The notes beneath the pieces were generated by a model, which had not been told where the DNA came from, ran no database searches, and saw only the letters and a program-made list of their open reading frames with translations. From the NCBI RefSeq assembly GCF_028826155.1, contig NZ_JAQGPN010000004.1:1-64000 (forward strand): a stretch of 64,000 nucleotides of DNA, in the 5' to 3' direction. Shown here piece by piece: positions 8,322 through 17,287 of this stretch; the stretch's first letter is position 1; the number at the start of each line of letters is the position of its first letter. This DNA is from Mesorhizobium shangrilense. Lineage in GTDB: Bacteria; Pseudomonadota; Alphaproteobacteria; Rhizobiales; Rhizobiaceae. A program made the position numbers and the translations under genes.

Positions 8322-9503
8322 TCAGGCGCGTTCGATCGCAAGCGCGATGCCCTGGCCGCCGCCGATGCACATGGTAACGAGGCCAAGCCGACCGCCCGTC
8401 CGCATCAAATGATAGACGGCCTTGATCGCAAGAATGGCTCCGGTGGCGCCCACGGGATGCCCGAGCGCGATGGCACCACCGTCTGGATTGACCAGCTCCG
8501 GATCGAGCTCGAGCTCGCGATTGACAGCGATCGCCTGCGCAGCAAACGCCTCGTTGGATTCGATCACATCGAAGTCTGATGGCTTCAGGCCGGTGCGTTC
8601 AAGCAGGGAGCGGACCGCGGGAACCGGCCCGATACCCATGATGGAAGGCTCCACACCCGCATGGGCGTAGCCGACGATCCGTGCGAGCGGCTCCGTCCGG
8701 CTGCGCCTCACGTGGTCTTCCGACGCGAGAGCCACCGCGGCGGCGCCATCATTGATTCCCGAGGCGTTGCCGGCCGTCACCGTACCGTCCTTCTTGAAGG
8801 TCGGTCGCAATTTGCCAAGGCCTTCGAGCGTCGTGTCGAGCTTGGGATGCTCGTCCGTATCAAAGGCGGCCACCGTGCGCCCGGCCTTAACCTCGATCGG
8901 CAGGATCTGGCTCCCGAAGTGGCCGGCCGCGATGGCGATCGCCGCCCGCCGCTGGCTCTCGGCGGCGAAAGCGTCCTGGTCCTGTCGCGAAATCGAGTAC
9001 CTGGCCGCCACGTTCTCGGCAGTCATGCCCATGATGCCGTTGCCAAACGGATCGGTCAGAACACCGCTCAGCCCGTCCAACATGGCGGCGTCGCCCATTT
9101 TCTGGCCGAATCGTCCGGTCTGGAGATAGTGCGGCGCGCGGCTCATGACTTCCGCGCCACCCGCGAGCGCCACCTCAGTGTCTCCGAGCATGATCGATTG
9201 TGCTGCCGACACGATCGCCTGGGCACCGCTGCCACACAGCCGGTTGAGGGTCATTGCCGGCGTCTCCTTGGAAATCCCAGCGTCGATCGCCGCGACGCGT
9301 GCCAGATAGGCGTCGCGGGGGCCGGTCGGGATCACGTTTCCAAAGACGACATGACCGACCTCCGCGCCCTCGATGCCGCCGCGGCGGATCGCCTCGGCGG
9401 CCACCAGAGCACCGAGTTCAGCCGGTTCTTTTTGAGCGAGGGCGCCGCCGAAAGCGCCGATGGCGGTGCGCGCGCCTGACAGAATGTAGACCGGCTGGGT
9501 CAT
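8322..9503 (-). CDS. Acetyl-CoA C-acyltransferase (thiolase)
   Basis: A 393-residue thiolase that splits 3-oxoacyl-CoA with CoA, or condenses two acetyl-CoA. The nucleophilic cysteine is in NRLCGSGAQ near residue 89, the catalytic histidine in ALGHPVGATGA near 348, and the second cysteine in TMCIGGGQG near 378. The length is standard. It is the last gene of a minus-strand group with a broken alcohol dehydrogenase and an enoyl-CoA hydratase, so it likely completes a degradation branch. Whether it acts on acetoacetyl-CoA or longer chains cannot be told. Confidence 0.93.
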   Translation of the reverse strand: MTQPVYILSGARTAIGAFGGALAQKEPAELGALVAAEAIRRGGIEGAEVGHVVFGNVIPTGPRDAYLARVAAIDAGISKETPAMTLNRLCGSGAQAIVSAAQSIMLGDTEVALAGGAEVMSRAPHYLQTGRFGQKMGDAAMLDGLSGVLTDPFGNGIMGMTAENVAARYSISRQDQDAFAAESQRRAAIAIAAGHFGSQILPIEVKAGRTVAAFDTDEHPKLDTTLEGLGKLRPTFKKDGTVTAGNASGINDGAAAVALASEDHVRRSRTEPLARIVGYAHAGVEPSIMGIGPVPAVRSLLERTGLKPSDFDVIESNEAFAAQAIAVNRELELDPELVNPDGGAIALGHPVGATGAILAIKAVYHLMRTGGRLGLVTMCIGGGQGIALAIERA

Positions 9504-9525
9504 CTTCGTTTGGCTCCGTCTTGCG

Positions 9526-10589
9526 TCAGTGCAGAGTTGGGTCGAGCATCAGCTTGCCGAAGACCTTGCGTTCCCGCAGCAGCTGCTGGGCGTCCGCCAG
9601 CTCGGTCAGGGCAAAGGTCTGCTGGATCACCTGGCGCAAACGGCCCTGTTGCGCCATCTGCATCACCTCCAGGAAATCCCGCCGCGTTCCACCGAAGGAT
9701 CCGATGACCGTTTGCTCCTTCACGAACAGGTGCCACAGATTCATGTCGACGGTGAAGCCGGAATGGCCGCCGCATGTAACCAGCCGGCCGCCGCGCGCCA
9801 ACGCCTTGAGGCTGCCCGCCCAGGTCGACTGGCCAACATGCTCGAACACGATATCGACGCCACGCCTCCGGTGAAATCGCGCACCTTGTCCGGCCAGGAT
9901 GGATCGCCGTGATCAACCGCGAACGACGCACCCAGTTCCAGCGCGCGCTGCATCTTGTCCCGGCTGCCGGCGGTCGCGATTACGCGTGCGCCTGCAGCGG
10001 CTGCTATTTGCATGCCCAGCACGCCGATGCCTGATCCTGCCGCGATCACCAGCACATCGTCGCCGAGGCTGACATTGGCGCGGTCTCGCAGCATGTGCCA
10101 CGCGGTCGGACCGGTGACTGCCATGGCGGCGGCGGCCGCGTAGTCCAGCTCGTCGGGAAGTGCCAGCAACTGTCGTGCAGGCGCGGCAACGTATTCGGCA
10201 TAGCCGCCAGGTGTCTGTACGCCGAACACCCGGCTGTGGCGGCACATGTTGGTCTGCCCACTGACGCAGGAGGAGCAATGCCTGCAGGCGATGATCGGAT
10301 CGACAACCACGCGCGCACCGATCCGCCAATCGGCGACGCCGTCGCCCAGGGCAACGATGTTGCCGGCAACCTCGGTGCCCGAGATGTGCGGCAGCGGCAC
10401 TTCCTTTGGCGTCTGGCCGTCCCGCGTCAGCAGGTCGATCTGGTTCAGGCCGCAGGCCCGGACGGCCAACAGCACTTCGCCTTCGCCAGGCGAAGGGATC
10501 GGCACATCCGCGTCGACACGGAGCTCGGCTTGGCCGCCGGTCCCCTCGTGGAGCCGTGCGGCGCGCATCCTGCCAGATACGAAGTTCAT
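9526..10589 (-). pseudogene. Zinc-type alcohol dehydrogenase, frameshifted
   Basis: The N-terminal 240 residues read well as a medium-chain zinc-dependent alcohol dehydrogenase: the GroES-like domain, structural-zinc cysteines in CRHCSSCVSGQTNMC, and the Rossmann glycines in AAGSGIGVLG. At about 9865, after DFTGG, the frame is lost. The correct continuation (DIVFEHVGQ... to LMLDPTLH) is in the next frame and ends at 9526. One added base in the GTGGCG run would restore the gene, so this is either a very recent mutation or a sequencing error. Its start overlaps the stop of the hydratase upstream (ATGA), so it is part of that operon. Confidence 0.85.
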
Positions 10590-11401
10590 ACCCGTCCCTC
10601 TCGCAACTGACGGAGATAGCTCGCCTTCTTCTGCTGGAACTCCCCGGACTGGAAATTCAGGCCGTTGGCCACCGCTTCGAGGCCGAGCTGGCTGCGCAAC
10701 TCGCTGCGCTCACCGTTGCGCAGGATGAGCTTCATCATGCGCAGCGCGTCCGAGCCCATGCCGTCGATCTGGGCGGCGATGGCTTGCATCCGCGCAGCCA
10801 GGGCGTCGGCGTCGTCCACCAGTTCGTTGACCAGCCCCCAGCCGAGGGCGGTTTCGGCGTCGACCCTCTGTCCGAGGACGGCCATCTGCATGGTGCGCGA
10901 GGGACCAACTAGCCGCTGCGCGAGCCAGCTCAAGCCGAAATCCTGGATCACGTCGAGCATCAGCGGCACCATCCAGAACCGGGCGGAGCGGACGCTGACG
11001 CGCATGTCGCAGGACATCGCAAGGCCCAGCCCGCCACCGCCACAGGCATGGCCGTTGATCGCGGCGATCGTGATGATCTCCTGTTCGAACAGTGCCGTAA
11101 TGACCTGGTGCTGCCAGTTGAGCAGTCTCGTTCCCGAGAAGACCGAGGCGTCTTCGACATGCTCCATGAAGAATGGCGTGTCGAGGTCGACGCCAGCCGA
11201 GAAGAGGCGCCCCGACCCGACGAGCAGGAGCGCGTTCAGTCCCTTGTGGAGGCGCACCCGGTGCAATGCGTCGAGCAGTTCTTTGAGCATCTGCGGATTG
11301 AGTGCATTGAGCTTGTCGGGCCGCTGCAGGACGAGGCGCGCGATGCGCCCTTCCACAGACAGGGCAATGGTGCTGTAGGTCGGCAGTTCGGCGCCGGTCA
11401 T
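10586..11401 (-). CDS. Enoyl-CoA hydratase/isomerase family protein
   Basis: A 271-residue crotonase-fold enzyme. The oxyanion-hole segments are visible: SGRLFSAGVDLD near residues 63-74 and INGHACGGGGLGLAMSCD near 114-131. The position that usually carries the catalytic Glu in classical hydratases reads MVPLMLDV, so hydratase, isomerase or another crotonase activity is possible. It is first in a minus-strand operon with the alcohol dehydrogenase (ATGA overlap) and thiolase. The substrate is unknown. Confidence 0.88.
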   Translation of the reverse strand: MTGAELPTYSTIALSVEGRIARLVLQRPDKLNALNPQMLKELLDALHRVRLHKGLNALLLVGSGRLFSAGVDLDTPFFMEHVEDASVFSGTRLLNWQHQVITALFEQEIITIAAINGHACGGGGLGLAMSCDMRVSVRSARFWMVPLMLDVIQDFGLSWLAQRLVGPSRTMQMAVLGQRVDAETALGWGLVNELVDDADALAARMQAIAAQIDGMGSDALRMMKLILRNGERSELRSQLGLEAVANGLNFQSGEFQQKKASYLRQLREGRV

Positions 11402-11885
11402 CGTCTTCTCCTATGCTCTCAGTCCGCGCGACAGGTGGCCGGCGCAAAGGATGCCGGAACGGTCCCGGTCCGTTGGGGACGCAGGGTCATGCTTCGCAGG
11501 CCTGGTGCGGACCCGTGCCGCAGGCCAGATGCCGACGAGCATCGTGCCTGCCGTGCGGCACCGGCCGGCCGCCATAGCACTCCATGCCAGCGTCGGCCGC
11601 GCAAGGTGCATCCCGCGATGCTGTCGAGAGTTCCAGATATCTGAAGAGTCCCGTGGCTGCCTTGACCGGCGCGGGCAGGCCCGACTAGCGATATCAGCAG
11701 GTACGGACTGCTAGAACGACCCTGCAAGGCGATGCGGGACGGGATTGCGGCATCGTCCGCCGGCCCGCGAACGGCCCTGCGGCCATCTCATAAGGCCTCG
11801 GCTAGCAGTGTCACCAGATGGCGTCGAAGCGCGATGGTCATGTCGTCCGGCGGCGCCGATCGCGGCGGTTTTTGGGGGAGCGCAA
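11402..11885. other. Divergent spacer between hydratase and acyl-CoA dehydrogenase
   Basis: This 484-base, mostly GC-rich spacer must carry the promoters for the minus-strand hydratase operon and the plus-strand dehydrogenase operon. I see no clear -35/-10 pair, no copy of the TAATGAG operator found elsewhere, and no credible small gene. Confidence 0.4.
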
Positions 11886-13049
11886 ATGGATTTTGATTTC
11901 ACCGACGATCAGAACGCGCTTCGCGAACTCGTGTCCAAATTCGTCGAACGCGAGATGCCGAAGGAAGCTGTCGCGGCCTGGGATCATGATTGCGAATTCC
12001 CGCATGCATTGCTCGACAAGATGGCCGAGGTCGGCCTCATGGGCGCGTCCATCCCGACCGAATATGGCGGCAGCGGCGGCGGCGTGATGGAGGAGACCAT
12101 CGTGCTGGAGGGATTGGCCCGCCATTCCTCGACGGTGGCTCTCGCCTACGGCCTCGATGTCTCGTTCGGGGCTGTCACGATCGAGCGCCACGGCACCGAA
12201 CAACAGCGCCGGGAGTTCCTGCCGAAGATCGCCAGCGGCGAGCTGCATTTCGCCTTGTCGCTGACAGAGCCTGACGGGGGCACCGACATTCTCGGCGCCA
12301 TGAAGACGGTGGCGGTCGAAGACGGCGACGACTACGTCATCAACGGCGCCAAGGTCTTTACCACCGGCATCAACATTGCGTCCTGGCTGTTCGTCGTGGC
12401 GCGCACTTCGCGAGACCCGGACAAGCCCTCGCGCGGCCTCACCGTGTTCATGGTCCACAAGGACACGCCGGGCATTTCCTGGAGCAAGATCGAGAAGCTC
12501 GGCTCGCGCTTCCTGCATTCCTATGAGGTCGTCTATCGCAACGTGCGCGTTCCGAAGTCGGCGATCATCGGCCAGGAGGGGCGCGGCTGGCACGCCATCC
12601 TCGACACGCTCAACAACGAGCGCATCTTCATTGCGGCGACCTGCGTCGGCCTCGGCCAGGGGGCGCTCGACGACGCGGTGCGCTATGCCCAGGAGCGCAC
12701 GGCTTTCGGCAAGCAGATCGGCCAGTTTCAGGCAGTGCAGCATCCGCTGGCGGACAGCCTGACCGAGATCGAGATGGCGCGGCTGATGACCTACAAGGCT
12801 GCATGGATGCAGGACCGGGGACAGGATTGCTCGCTGCCGGCGTCGATGGCGAAGTATTACGCCTCAGAGGCCGCCTTCCGCACCACAGACCGCGGCATGC
12901 GCGTGCTCGCCGGCTACGGCTTCACGATGGAATACCACATGCAGCGCTACTATCGCGACATCCGCCAACTGATCTTCGCGCCGATCACCAACGAGATGAG
13001 CCGGAACTTCATCGCACAGGTGGGCTGCGGCCTGCCGCGTTCCTACTGA
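11886..13049 (+). CDS. Acyl-CoA dehydrogenase
   Basis: A 387-residue FAD enzyme that makes a 2,3-double bond in an acyl-CoA, passing electrons to ETF. The FAD/substrate segment FALSLTEPDGGTDI is near residues 123-136, the mid-domain GAKVFTTGIN near 157-166, and the C-terminal FGKQIGQFQAVQH near 275-287. The catalytic-base position reads ITNEM near 370-374. The ATG at 11886 is chosen because GGGGGAG lies just upstream; longer starts lack family similarity. It begins a plus-strand operon with a 2-oxoacid dehydrogenase and two hotdog dehydratases. Confidence 0.92.
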   Translation: MDFDFTDDQNALRELVSKFVEREMPKEAVAAWDHDCEFPHALLDKMAEVGLMGASIPTEYGGSGGGVMEETIVLEGLARHSSTVALAYGLDVSFGAVTIERHGTEQQRREFLPKIASGELHFALSLTEPDGGTDILGAMKTVAVEDGDDYVINGAKVFTTGINIASWLFVVARTSRDPDKPSRGLTVFMVHKDTPGISWSKIEKLGSRFLHSYEVVYRNVRVPKSAIIGQEGRGWHAILDTLNNERIFIAATCVGLGQGALDDAVRYAQERTAFGKQIGQFQAVQHPLADSLTEIEMARLMTYKAAWMQDRGQDCSLPASMAKYYASEAAFRTTDRGMRVLAGYGFTMEYHMQRYYRDIRQLIFAPITNEMSRNFIAQVGCGLPRSY

Positions 13050-13056
13050 GGTTCCG

Positions 13057-14010
13057 ATGACACAGGATCCCTTGGAGATCTACCGGCGGCTGCTTCTGAT
13101 CCGAGAATGCGAGGCGCAACTCAACGATGCCTTCGCGAAGAACCGCTTTCCCGGCTACCTGCACTCCTATCTCGGTCAGGAAGCCTGCGCCGTCGGCGTC
13201 TGCGACGGCCTGACGGACAGCGATGTCATCGTTTCGAACCATCGTGGGCGCGGCCACTACCTGGCCAAGGGCATGGCCGTGAAGCCGATGATGGCCGAGA
13301 TGTTCGGCAAGGCGAGCGGAGTGTGCGGCGGACGCGGCGGAGAGATGCACGCTGCGGATCCGTCGATCGGGGTACTGGGCGGCAACGGCATCGTCGGCGG
13401 TGGCCTGCCGATCGCGGCCGGCGCCGCCCTGTCGGCCCAGATGGACGGCAGGGGAGCAGTGGCCGTCGCCTTCTTCGGCGAAGGAGCGAGCAACAACGGT
13501 TCGTTCGGCGAGACCATGAACGTGGCCGCTGCCTGGAAGCTGCCGCTCTTCCTCGTCTGCGAGAACAACCTTTACGCCGAGATGACGCCGTTCGACCAGA
13601 CGGTCGCCCAGCCCGACATTGCGCTGCGCGCCGCCGGCTACGGCATGCCGGGCGAGGTGGTCGACGGCAACGACGTGTTCGCGGTGCGCGAGGCAGCCGC
13701 GCGTGCGATCGCGCGCGCGCGCAGCGGCGAAGGTCCGACGCTTCTGGAGCTCAAGACCTATCGCTGGGGCGGTCATTTCGAGGGTGATCCGCGCAAATAC
13801 CGGACACGCGAGGAAGAAGACGAGTGGAAGGCGCGCTGCCCCGTAGCCCGGGTGCGCAAAATTCTGATCGACGAGCGCGGCATCGAGGCGGCGCAATTGA
13901 CGGCTCTCGAGACGCAGGTCGCGAGCGAGATCGCCGAGGCGATCGTCTTCGCGATAGACAGTCCGCTGCCCGAGCCGGAAACGGCGCTTTCAAAGGTATA
14001 TGCGGCCTGA
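13057..14010 (+). CDS. 2-oxoacid dehydrogenase E1 alpha subunit (AcoA/PdhA-like)
   Basis: A 317-residue thiamine-diphosphate subunit. HSYLGQEACAVG and NHRGRGHYLAKG are the usual E1 alpha motifs (about residues 36-70), GGRGGEMH is near 93-100, and the TPP/Mg motif reads FFGEGASNNG near 140-149. It starts 7 bases after the acyl-CoA dehydrogenase and is followed by the beta and E2 genes. It resembles acetoin or branched/pyruvate dehydrogenase E1, but which 2-oxo (or alpha-diketone) substrate is used cannot be decided. Confidence 0.9.
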   Translation: MTQDPLEIYRRLLLIRECEAQLNDAFAKNRFPGYLHSYLGQEACAVGVCDGLTDSDVIVSNHRGRGHYLAKGMAVKPMMAEMFGKASGVCGGRGGEMHAADPSIGVLGGNGIVGGGLPIAAGAALSAQMDGRGAVAVAFFGEGASNNGSFGETMNVAAAWKLPLFLVCENNLYAEMTPFDQTVAQPDIALRAAGYGMPGEVVDGNDVFAVREAAARAIARARSGEGPTLLELKTYRWGGHFEGDPRKYRTREEEDEWKARCPVARVRKILIDERGIEAAQLTALETQVASEIAEAIVFAIDSPLPEPETALSKVYAA

Positions 14011-14047
14011 GTTCTGGCCGGTTGACGCGCCTCGCTGGGGAGACACC

Positions 14048-15022
14048 ATGGCAAACAAGACCTTTTGCTGGGCTATCATCGACGCCATGCGCGAGGAGAT
14101 GGAGCGTGACGACAGCGTTATCCTGATCGGCGAAGATGTGGCCGCGGCCGGCGGGTCGTTCGGCGCAACGCGCGGCCTGTTCGACAAGTTTGGACCGGCG
14201 CGCGTGCGCGACACGCCGATCAGCGAGGAGATCATCGTCGGCCTCGGCGTCGGCGCGGCGATGACGGGCCGACGCCCGATCGTCGAGATCATGTTCATCG
14301 ACTTCCTCGGGCTCTGCCTCGACCAGATCGCCAACCAGGCGGCCAAGACGCACTACATCTATGATGGCCTCTTCAAGATGCCGCTTGTGATCCGCACCAG
14401 TACGGCGGTCGAGATGGGTATCGGGCCGCATCACTCCCAGTCATGGGAGGCGATCGTCAGCCATATCCCCGGCCTCAAGGTGGTAATGCCCTCCACCCCG
14501 CGGGATGCGAAGGGGCTGCTGAAGGCGGCTATCCGCGACAACAATCCGGTGGTCTTCATCGAACACATCGCGCTGCACCGCGTGAAGGAAGAGATCGAGG
14601 ACGACGAGTTCCTGATCCCGCTCGGCAAGGCGGACGTGAAGCGCGAGGGCCGCGATGTCACCGTGGTGGCTACCGGGCTGATGGTGGCGCGCGCGCTGGC
14701 GGCGGCGGAAGTCCTTTCGAAGGAAGGCGTCGAGATCGAGGTCATCGACCCGCGGACGATCAGCCCGCTGGATATCGACACGATCGTGGAATCGGTGCGC
14801 AAGACAAACCGGGCGCTGGTCGTCACCTCGTCGCTCAAGCAGTTCGGTCTCGGCTCCGAAGTTTCGGCCGAGATTACCGAGCGCGCGTTCTTCGACCTCG
14901 ACCAGCCGGTGAAGCGCCTGTCGCCGCCCTTCACGCCGGTGCCATTCGGCCGTCAGTTCGACGAATACCTTAATCCCAACGCCGATTCGATCGTTTCGGC
15001 GGTGCGCGAATTGATGGCCTAG
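14048..15022 (+). CDS. 2-oxoacid dehydrogenase E1 beta subunit (AcoB/PdhB-like)
   Basis: A 324-residue partner of the E1 alpha protein. It has LIGEDVAAAGGSFGATRGL near residues 23-41, the phosphate-binding GPHHSQSWEA near 124-133, and a C-terminal transketolase domain (ISPLDIDTI...). The ATG at 14048 has GGGGAGA upstream. It lies between E1 alpha and E2, 37 bases after the former and 10 before the latter, so the three form one complex. The length is normal for PdhB/AcoB. Confidence 0.91.
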   Translation: MANKTFCWAIIDAMREEMERDDSVILIGEDVAAAGGSFGATRGLFDKFGPARVRDTPISEEIIVGLGVGAAMTGRRPIVEIMFIDFLGLCLDQIANQAAKTHYIYDGLFKMPLVIRTSTAVEMGIGPHHSQSWEAIVSHIPGLKVVMPSTPRDAKGLLKAAIRDNNPVVFIEHIALHRVKEEIEDDEFLIPLGKADVKREGRDVTVVATGLMVARALAAAEVLSKEGVEIEVIDPRTISPLDIDTIVESVRKTNRALVVTSSLKQFGLGSEVSAEITERAFFDLDQPVKRLSPPFTPVPFGRQFDEYLNPNADSIVSAVRELMA

Positions 15023-15032
15023 GGAGGCGACG

Positions 15033-16271
15033 ATGGCCCATCTGGTCGCGATACCGAAACTCGGTCTGACGATGACCGACTGCACGCTCGTCGACTGGGC
15101 GAAGCAGGACGGCGACAGGGTCGAGCAGGGCGAGACCCTCTACGCGGTCGAAACCGACAAGATCACCTCGGACATCGAGGCGGACGATTCCGGGTACCTG
15201 CGCCGATTTGCCGAAGTCGACACGATGCACGAAGTCGGTGCGGTGGTCGGCGGCCTCTTTGCCACACGTGAAGAGGCGCTCGCGGCGAGCGGTCCGGGCG
15301 CGAAAGCGCCTCCGGGTCCACGGGACGAGCCGGCAGAGCCCGCCGCCGCAAGCGCCTCGATGCCCACGCCGCCACCCGGCAAGGCCGGCCGCGTCCGGGT
15401 TTCGCCGCTGGCGCGGCGGATCGCCAGCGCCGCCGGCATCGACCCCGCCAGTCTCGAGGGCAGCGGAGCCCACGGAGCAGTGCTGCGCCGCGACGTGGAC
15501 ACAGAGATCGCCCGCCGCGAATCTTCCGCCCGCGCAACGGCACAGCCGGCTGCCGCATCAGCGCAGCCCGCCGCCGCCGACACGCGACGCGCCCTTGCGG
15601 GCATGCGCAAGGCAATCGCCCAGAAAATGGTGCAGAGCCTGACGTCGACGGCGCAGATGACCGGCTTCGCGCGCGTCGACATGGCCGAGGCGGTGCGCCT
15701 GCGCCAGGCCTGCATCGCTGCCGAGGCGGATCTCGGCGTTCGCGTGAGCTACACCGATATCGTGCTCAAGGCCTGTGCCCAGGCGCTGGCCTCGATGCCG
15801 CAGATCAACGCCTCGATCATTGGCGATGAGATCATCACTTGGGCCGACGTCAATGTCGGCCTCGCCGTCGCACTCGACGACGGGCTGATCGTGCCCGTCA
15901 TCCGCAATGCGGATCGCAAGTCGATCGCCGAGATCGCCGCGGAGCGCATTGATCTCGCAGCCCGCGCACGGAGCGGGCGGTTGTCGCGGGAGGACCTCGA
16001 TGGAGGCACGTTCAGCCTGTCGAATTTCGGCTCTTATGGCGGTGACTTCGAGACCCCTATCCTCAACGCCCCGCAATCTGCGCTGCTTGGAATCGGTGCG
16101 ATCGAAGATGAGCCCGTCGTGCGGGACGGCCAGATCGTGATCCGGCCGATGATGATGCTGAGCCTGACGTTCGACCATCGGCTGATCGACGGCGCGGTGG
16201 CGGGCCGCTTCCGTGGCCGGGTCAGGGAAATTCTCGAGAATCCCTATTCGATGATGGCGACGCTGCGATGA
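15033..16271 (+). CDS. 2-oxoacid dehydrogenase E2 (dihydrolipoamide acyltransferase)
   Basis: A 412-residue E2 with one N-terminal lipoyl domain (lipoylated lysine expected in VETDKITSD near residue 45) and an Ala/Pro linker. An E1/E3-binding domain (VSPLARRIASAAGIDPASLEGSGAHG) follows near 125-150, then a catalytic domain ending in LTFDHRLIDGAVAGRF near 383-398, with the active-site histidine. It accepts the acyl group from E1 and passes it to CoA. No E3 lipoamide dehydrogenase follows, so the complex must borrow one. Its stop overlaps the next start (ATGA). Confidence 0.92.
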   Translation: MAHLVAIPKLGLTMTDCTLVDWAKQDGDRVEQGETLYAVETDKITSDIEADDSGYLRRFAEVDTMHEVGAVVGGLFATREEALAASGPGAKAPPGPRDEPAEPAAASASMPTPPPGKAGRVRVSPLARRIASAAGIDPASLEGSGAHGAVLRRDVDTEIARRESSARATAQPAAASAQPAAADTRRALAGMRKAIAQKMVQSLTSTAQMTGFARVDMAEAVRLRQACIAAEADLGVRVSYTDIVLKACAQALASMPQINASIIGDEIITWADVNVGLAVALDDGLIVPVIRNADRKSIAEIAAERIDLAARARSGRLSREDLDGGTFSLSNFGSYGGDFETPILNAPQSALLGIGAIEDEPVVRDGQIVIRPMMMLSLTFDHRLIDGAVAGRFRGRVREILENPYSMMATLR

Positions 16272-16681
16272 CCAATCCGCTGACGACGTTCGAGGGCGCG
16301 ACGATTGGATCTCCTGTCTGCCAGGGGCGCATCGCCGTCACGCAGCAGGACATCGACCGCTTCTGCGCTCTTCTGGGTTATGACGACGCTGCCTATCGCG
16401 CTGACGCGCCGGGCGGGGCCGTCGCGCCGACCTCGATGTGCCTGACCTACGGCCTGCGCCTGGGCTGGGAGGAGGATGTCTTTCCGCCCGGCGCCATCCG
16501 GATGGGTGACGAGAACACCTACGGCGTCCCGGCTCGCCCGGGCGATACGCTCACCACGGCCTTGACGATTGTCGACCGATTCGAGCGCAAGGGACGCAGG
16601 TTCCTCAAATACGAGATGACGACCGTCAACCAGCGGGAAGAGGCGGTCTGCACGGTCGCCTTCACCGCCATCGTCCCGTGA
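16268..16681 (+). CDS. MaoC-like dehydratase, N-terminal hotdog type (FAS1-like)
   Basis: A 137-residue single hotdog domain resembling the N-terminal half of MaoC-type hydratases. It lacks the Asp-x4-His hydratase motif; GDTLTTALTIVDRFERKG and the closing VCTVAFTAIVP strands are typical. The next gene supplies the motif, so the two probably form a heteromeric hydratase for a bulky 2-enoyl-CoA, as in the ChsH1/ChsH2 type. It is coupled to the E2 gene by ATGA. Confidence 0.8.
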   Translation: MTNPLTTFEGATIGSPVCQGRIAVTQQDIDRFCALLGYDDAAYRADAPGGAVAPTSMCLTYGLRLGWEEDVFPPGAIRMGDENTYGVPARPGDTLTTALTIVDRFERKGRRFLKYEMTTVNQREEAVCTVAFTAIVP

Positions 16682-16688
16682 GATCAAG

Positions 16689-17090
16689 ATGAGCACCAAG
16701 GACAGGCCGCTTCCGGCAGTGCCGGCCGGTACCGAAATCACCATCACGCAGGCGATGATCGATGAATACGCCCGCATCTCGGGCGATTTCAATCCGCTCC
16801 ACGTCGACATGGTGATGGCGGCGAGGACCCCGTTCGGCGGGACGATCGCACATGGCTGCATACCCATGGAACCGATCTTCAAGGCGGTGCAGGCGATGAT
16901 CGGCAAACCCGTCATGCCTGCCGGAAGCACCATGTCGCTGCGTTATCTTCAGCCGTCCCGGCCCGGCGACAGGATCCACCTGCAATTGCAGGCGAGCGAT
17001 GTCGACGGTGGGAAGGCAAGGTTCGCATTCGCCTGCGTCAACCAGCGCGGCGACAAGGTGATAGAGGGCCGCTGCAGCTTCTGCGAGTAG
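16689..17090 (+). CDS. MaoC-family (R)-specific enoyl-CoA hydratase subunit
   Basis: A 133-residue hotdog protein carrying the catalytic hydratase motif in YARISGDFNPLHVD (about residues 26-39), where Asp and His activate water, followed by FGGTIAHG. It starts eight bases after the partner hotdog gene and ends the plus-strand operon. Family knowledge says it hydrates trans-2-enoyl-CoA; the pairing with the upstream protein is inferred from order and from the missing motif there. Confidence 0.85.
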   Translation: MSTKDRPLPAVPAGTEITITQAMIDEYARISGDFNPLHVDMVMAARTPFGGTIAHGCIPMEPIFKAVQAMIGKPVMPAGSTMSLRYLQPSRPGDRIHLQLQASDVDGGKARFAFACVNQRGDKVIEGRCSFCE

Positions 17091-17243
17091 AACGCGCGGC
17101 CGACGAGCGCGCCATCGGTCGGTGATTGTTCAGGGTGTGTAGCAGGTCGACGCGAACCTCATCGTCATGCAGATGCGCGACCAGCCGCCAAAGCAAACTG
17201 CGCAATTTCGGAACCGCGCATCTTGCTTTAGATAATTGTTTTC

Positions 17244-17286
17244 GCATCGCTTTCGCCGAAAACCGGGTTCCACTTTTCGGCGATGC
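17244..17286. repeat. Intergenic palindromic hairpin element
   Basis: CGCCGAAAA (17254-17262) pairs perfectly with TTTTCGGCG (17274-17282), and GCATCG/CGATGC flank it as an outer arm. Elements with this AAAACCGG...CCACTTTTCGG core are scattered between genes of Hyphomicrobiales. It sits between the 3' ends of two convergent genes and may stop transcription both ways, though there is no T run. Confidence 0.6.
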
Positions 17287-17287
17287 T

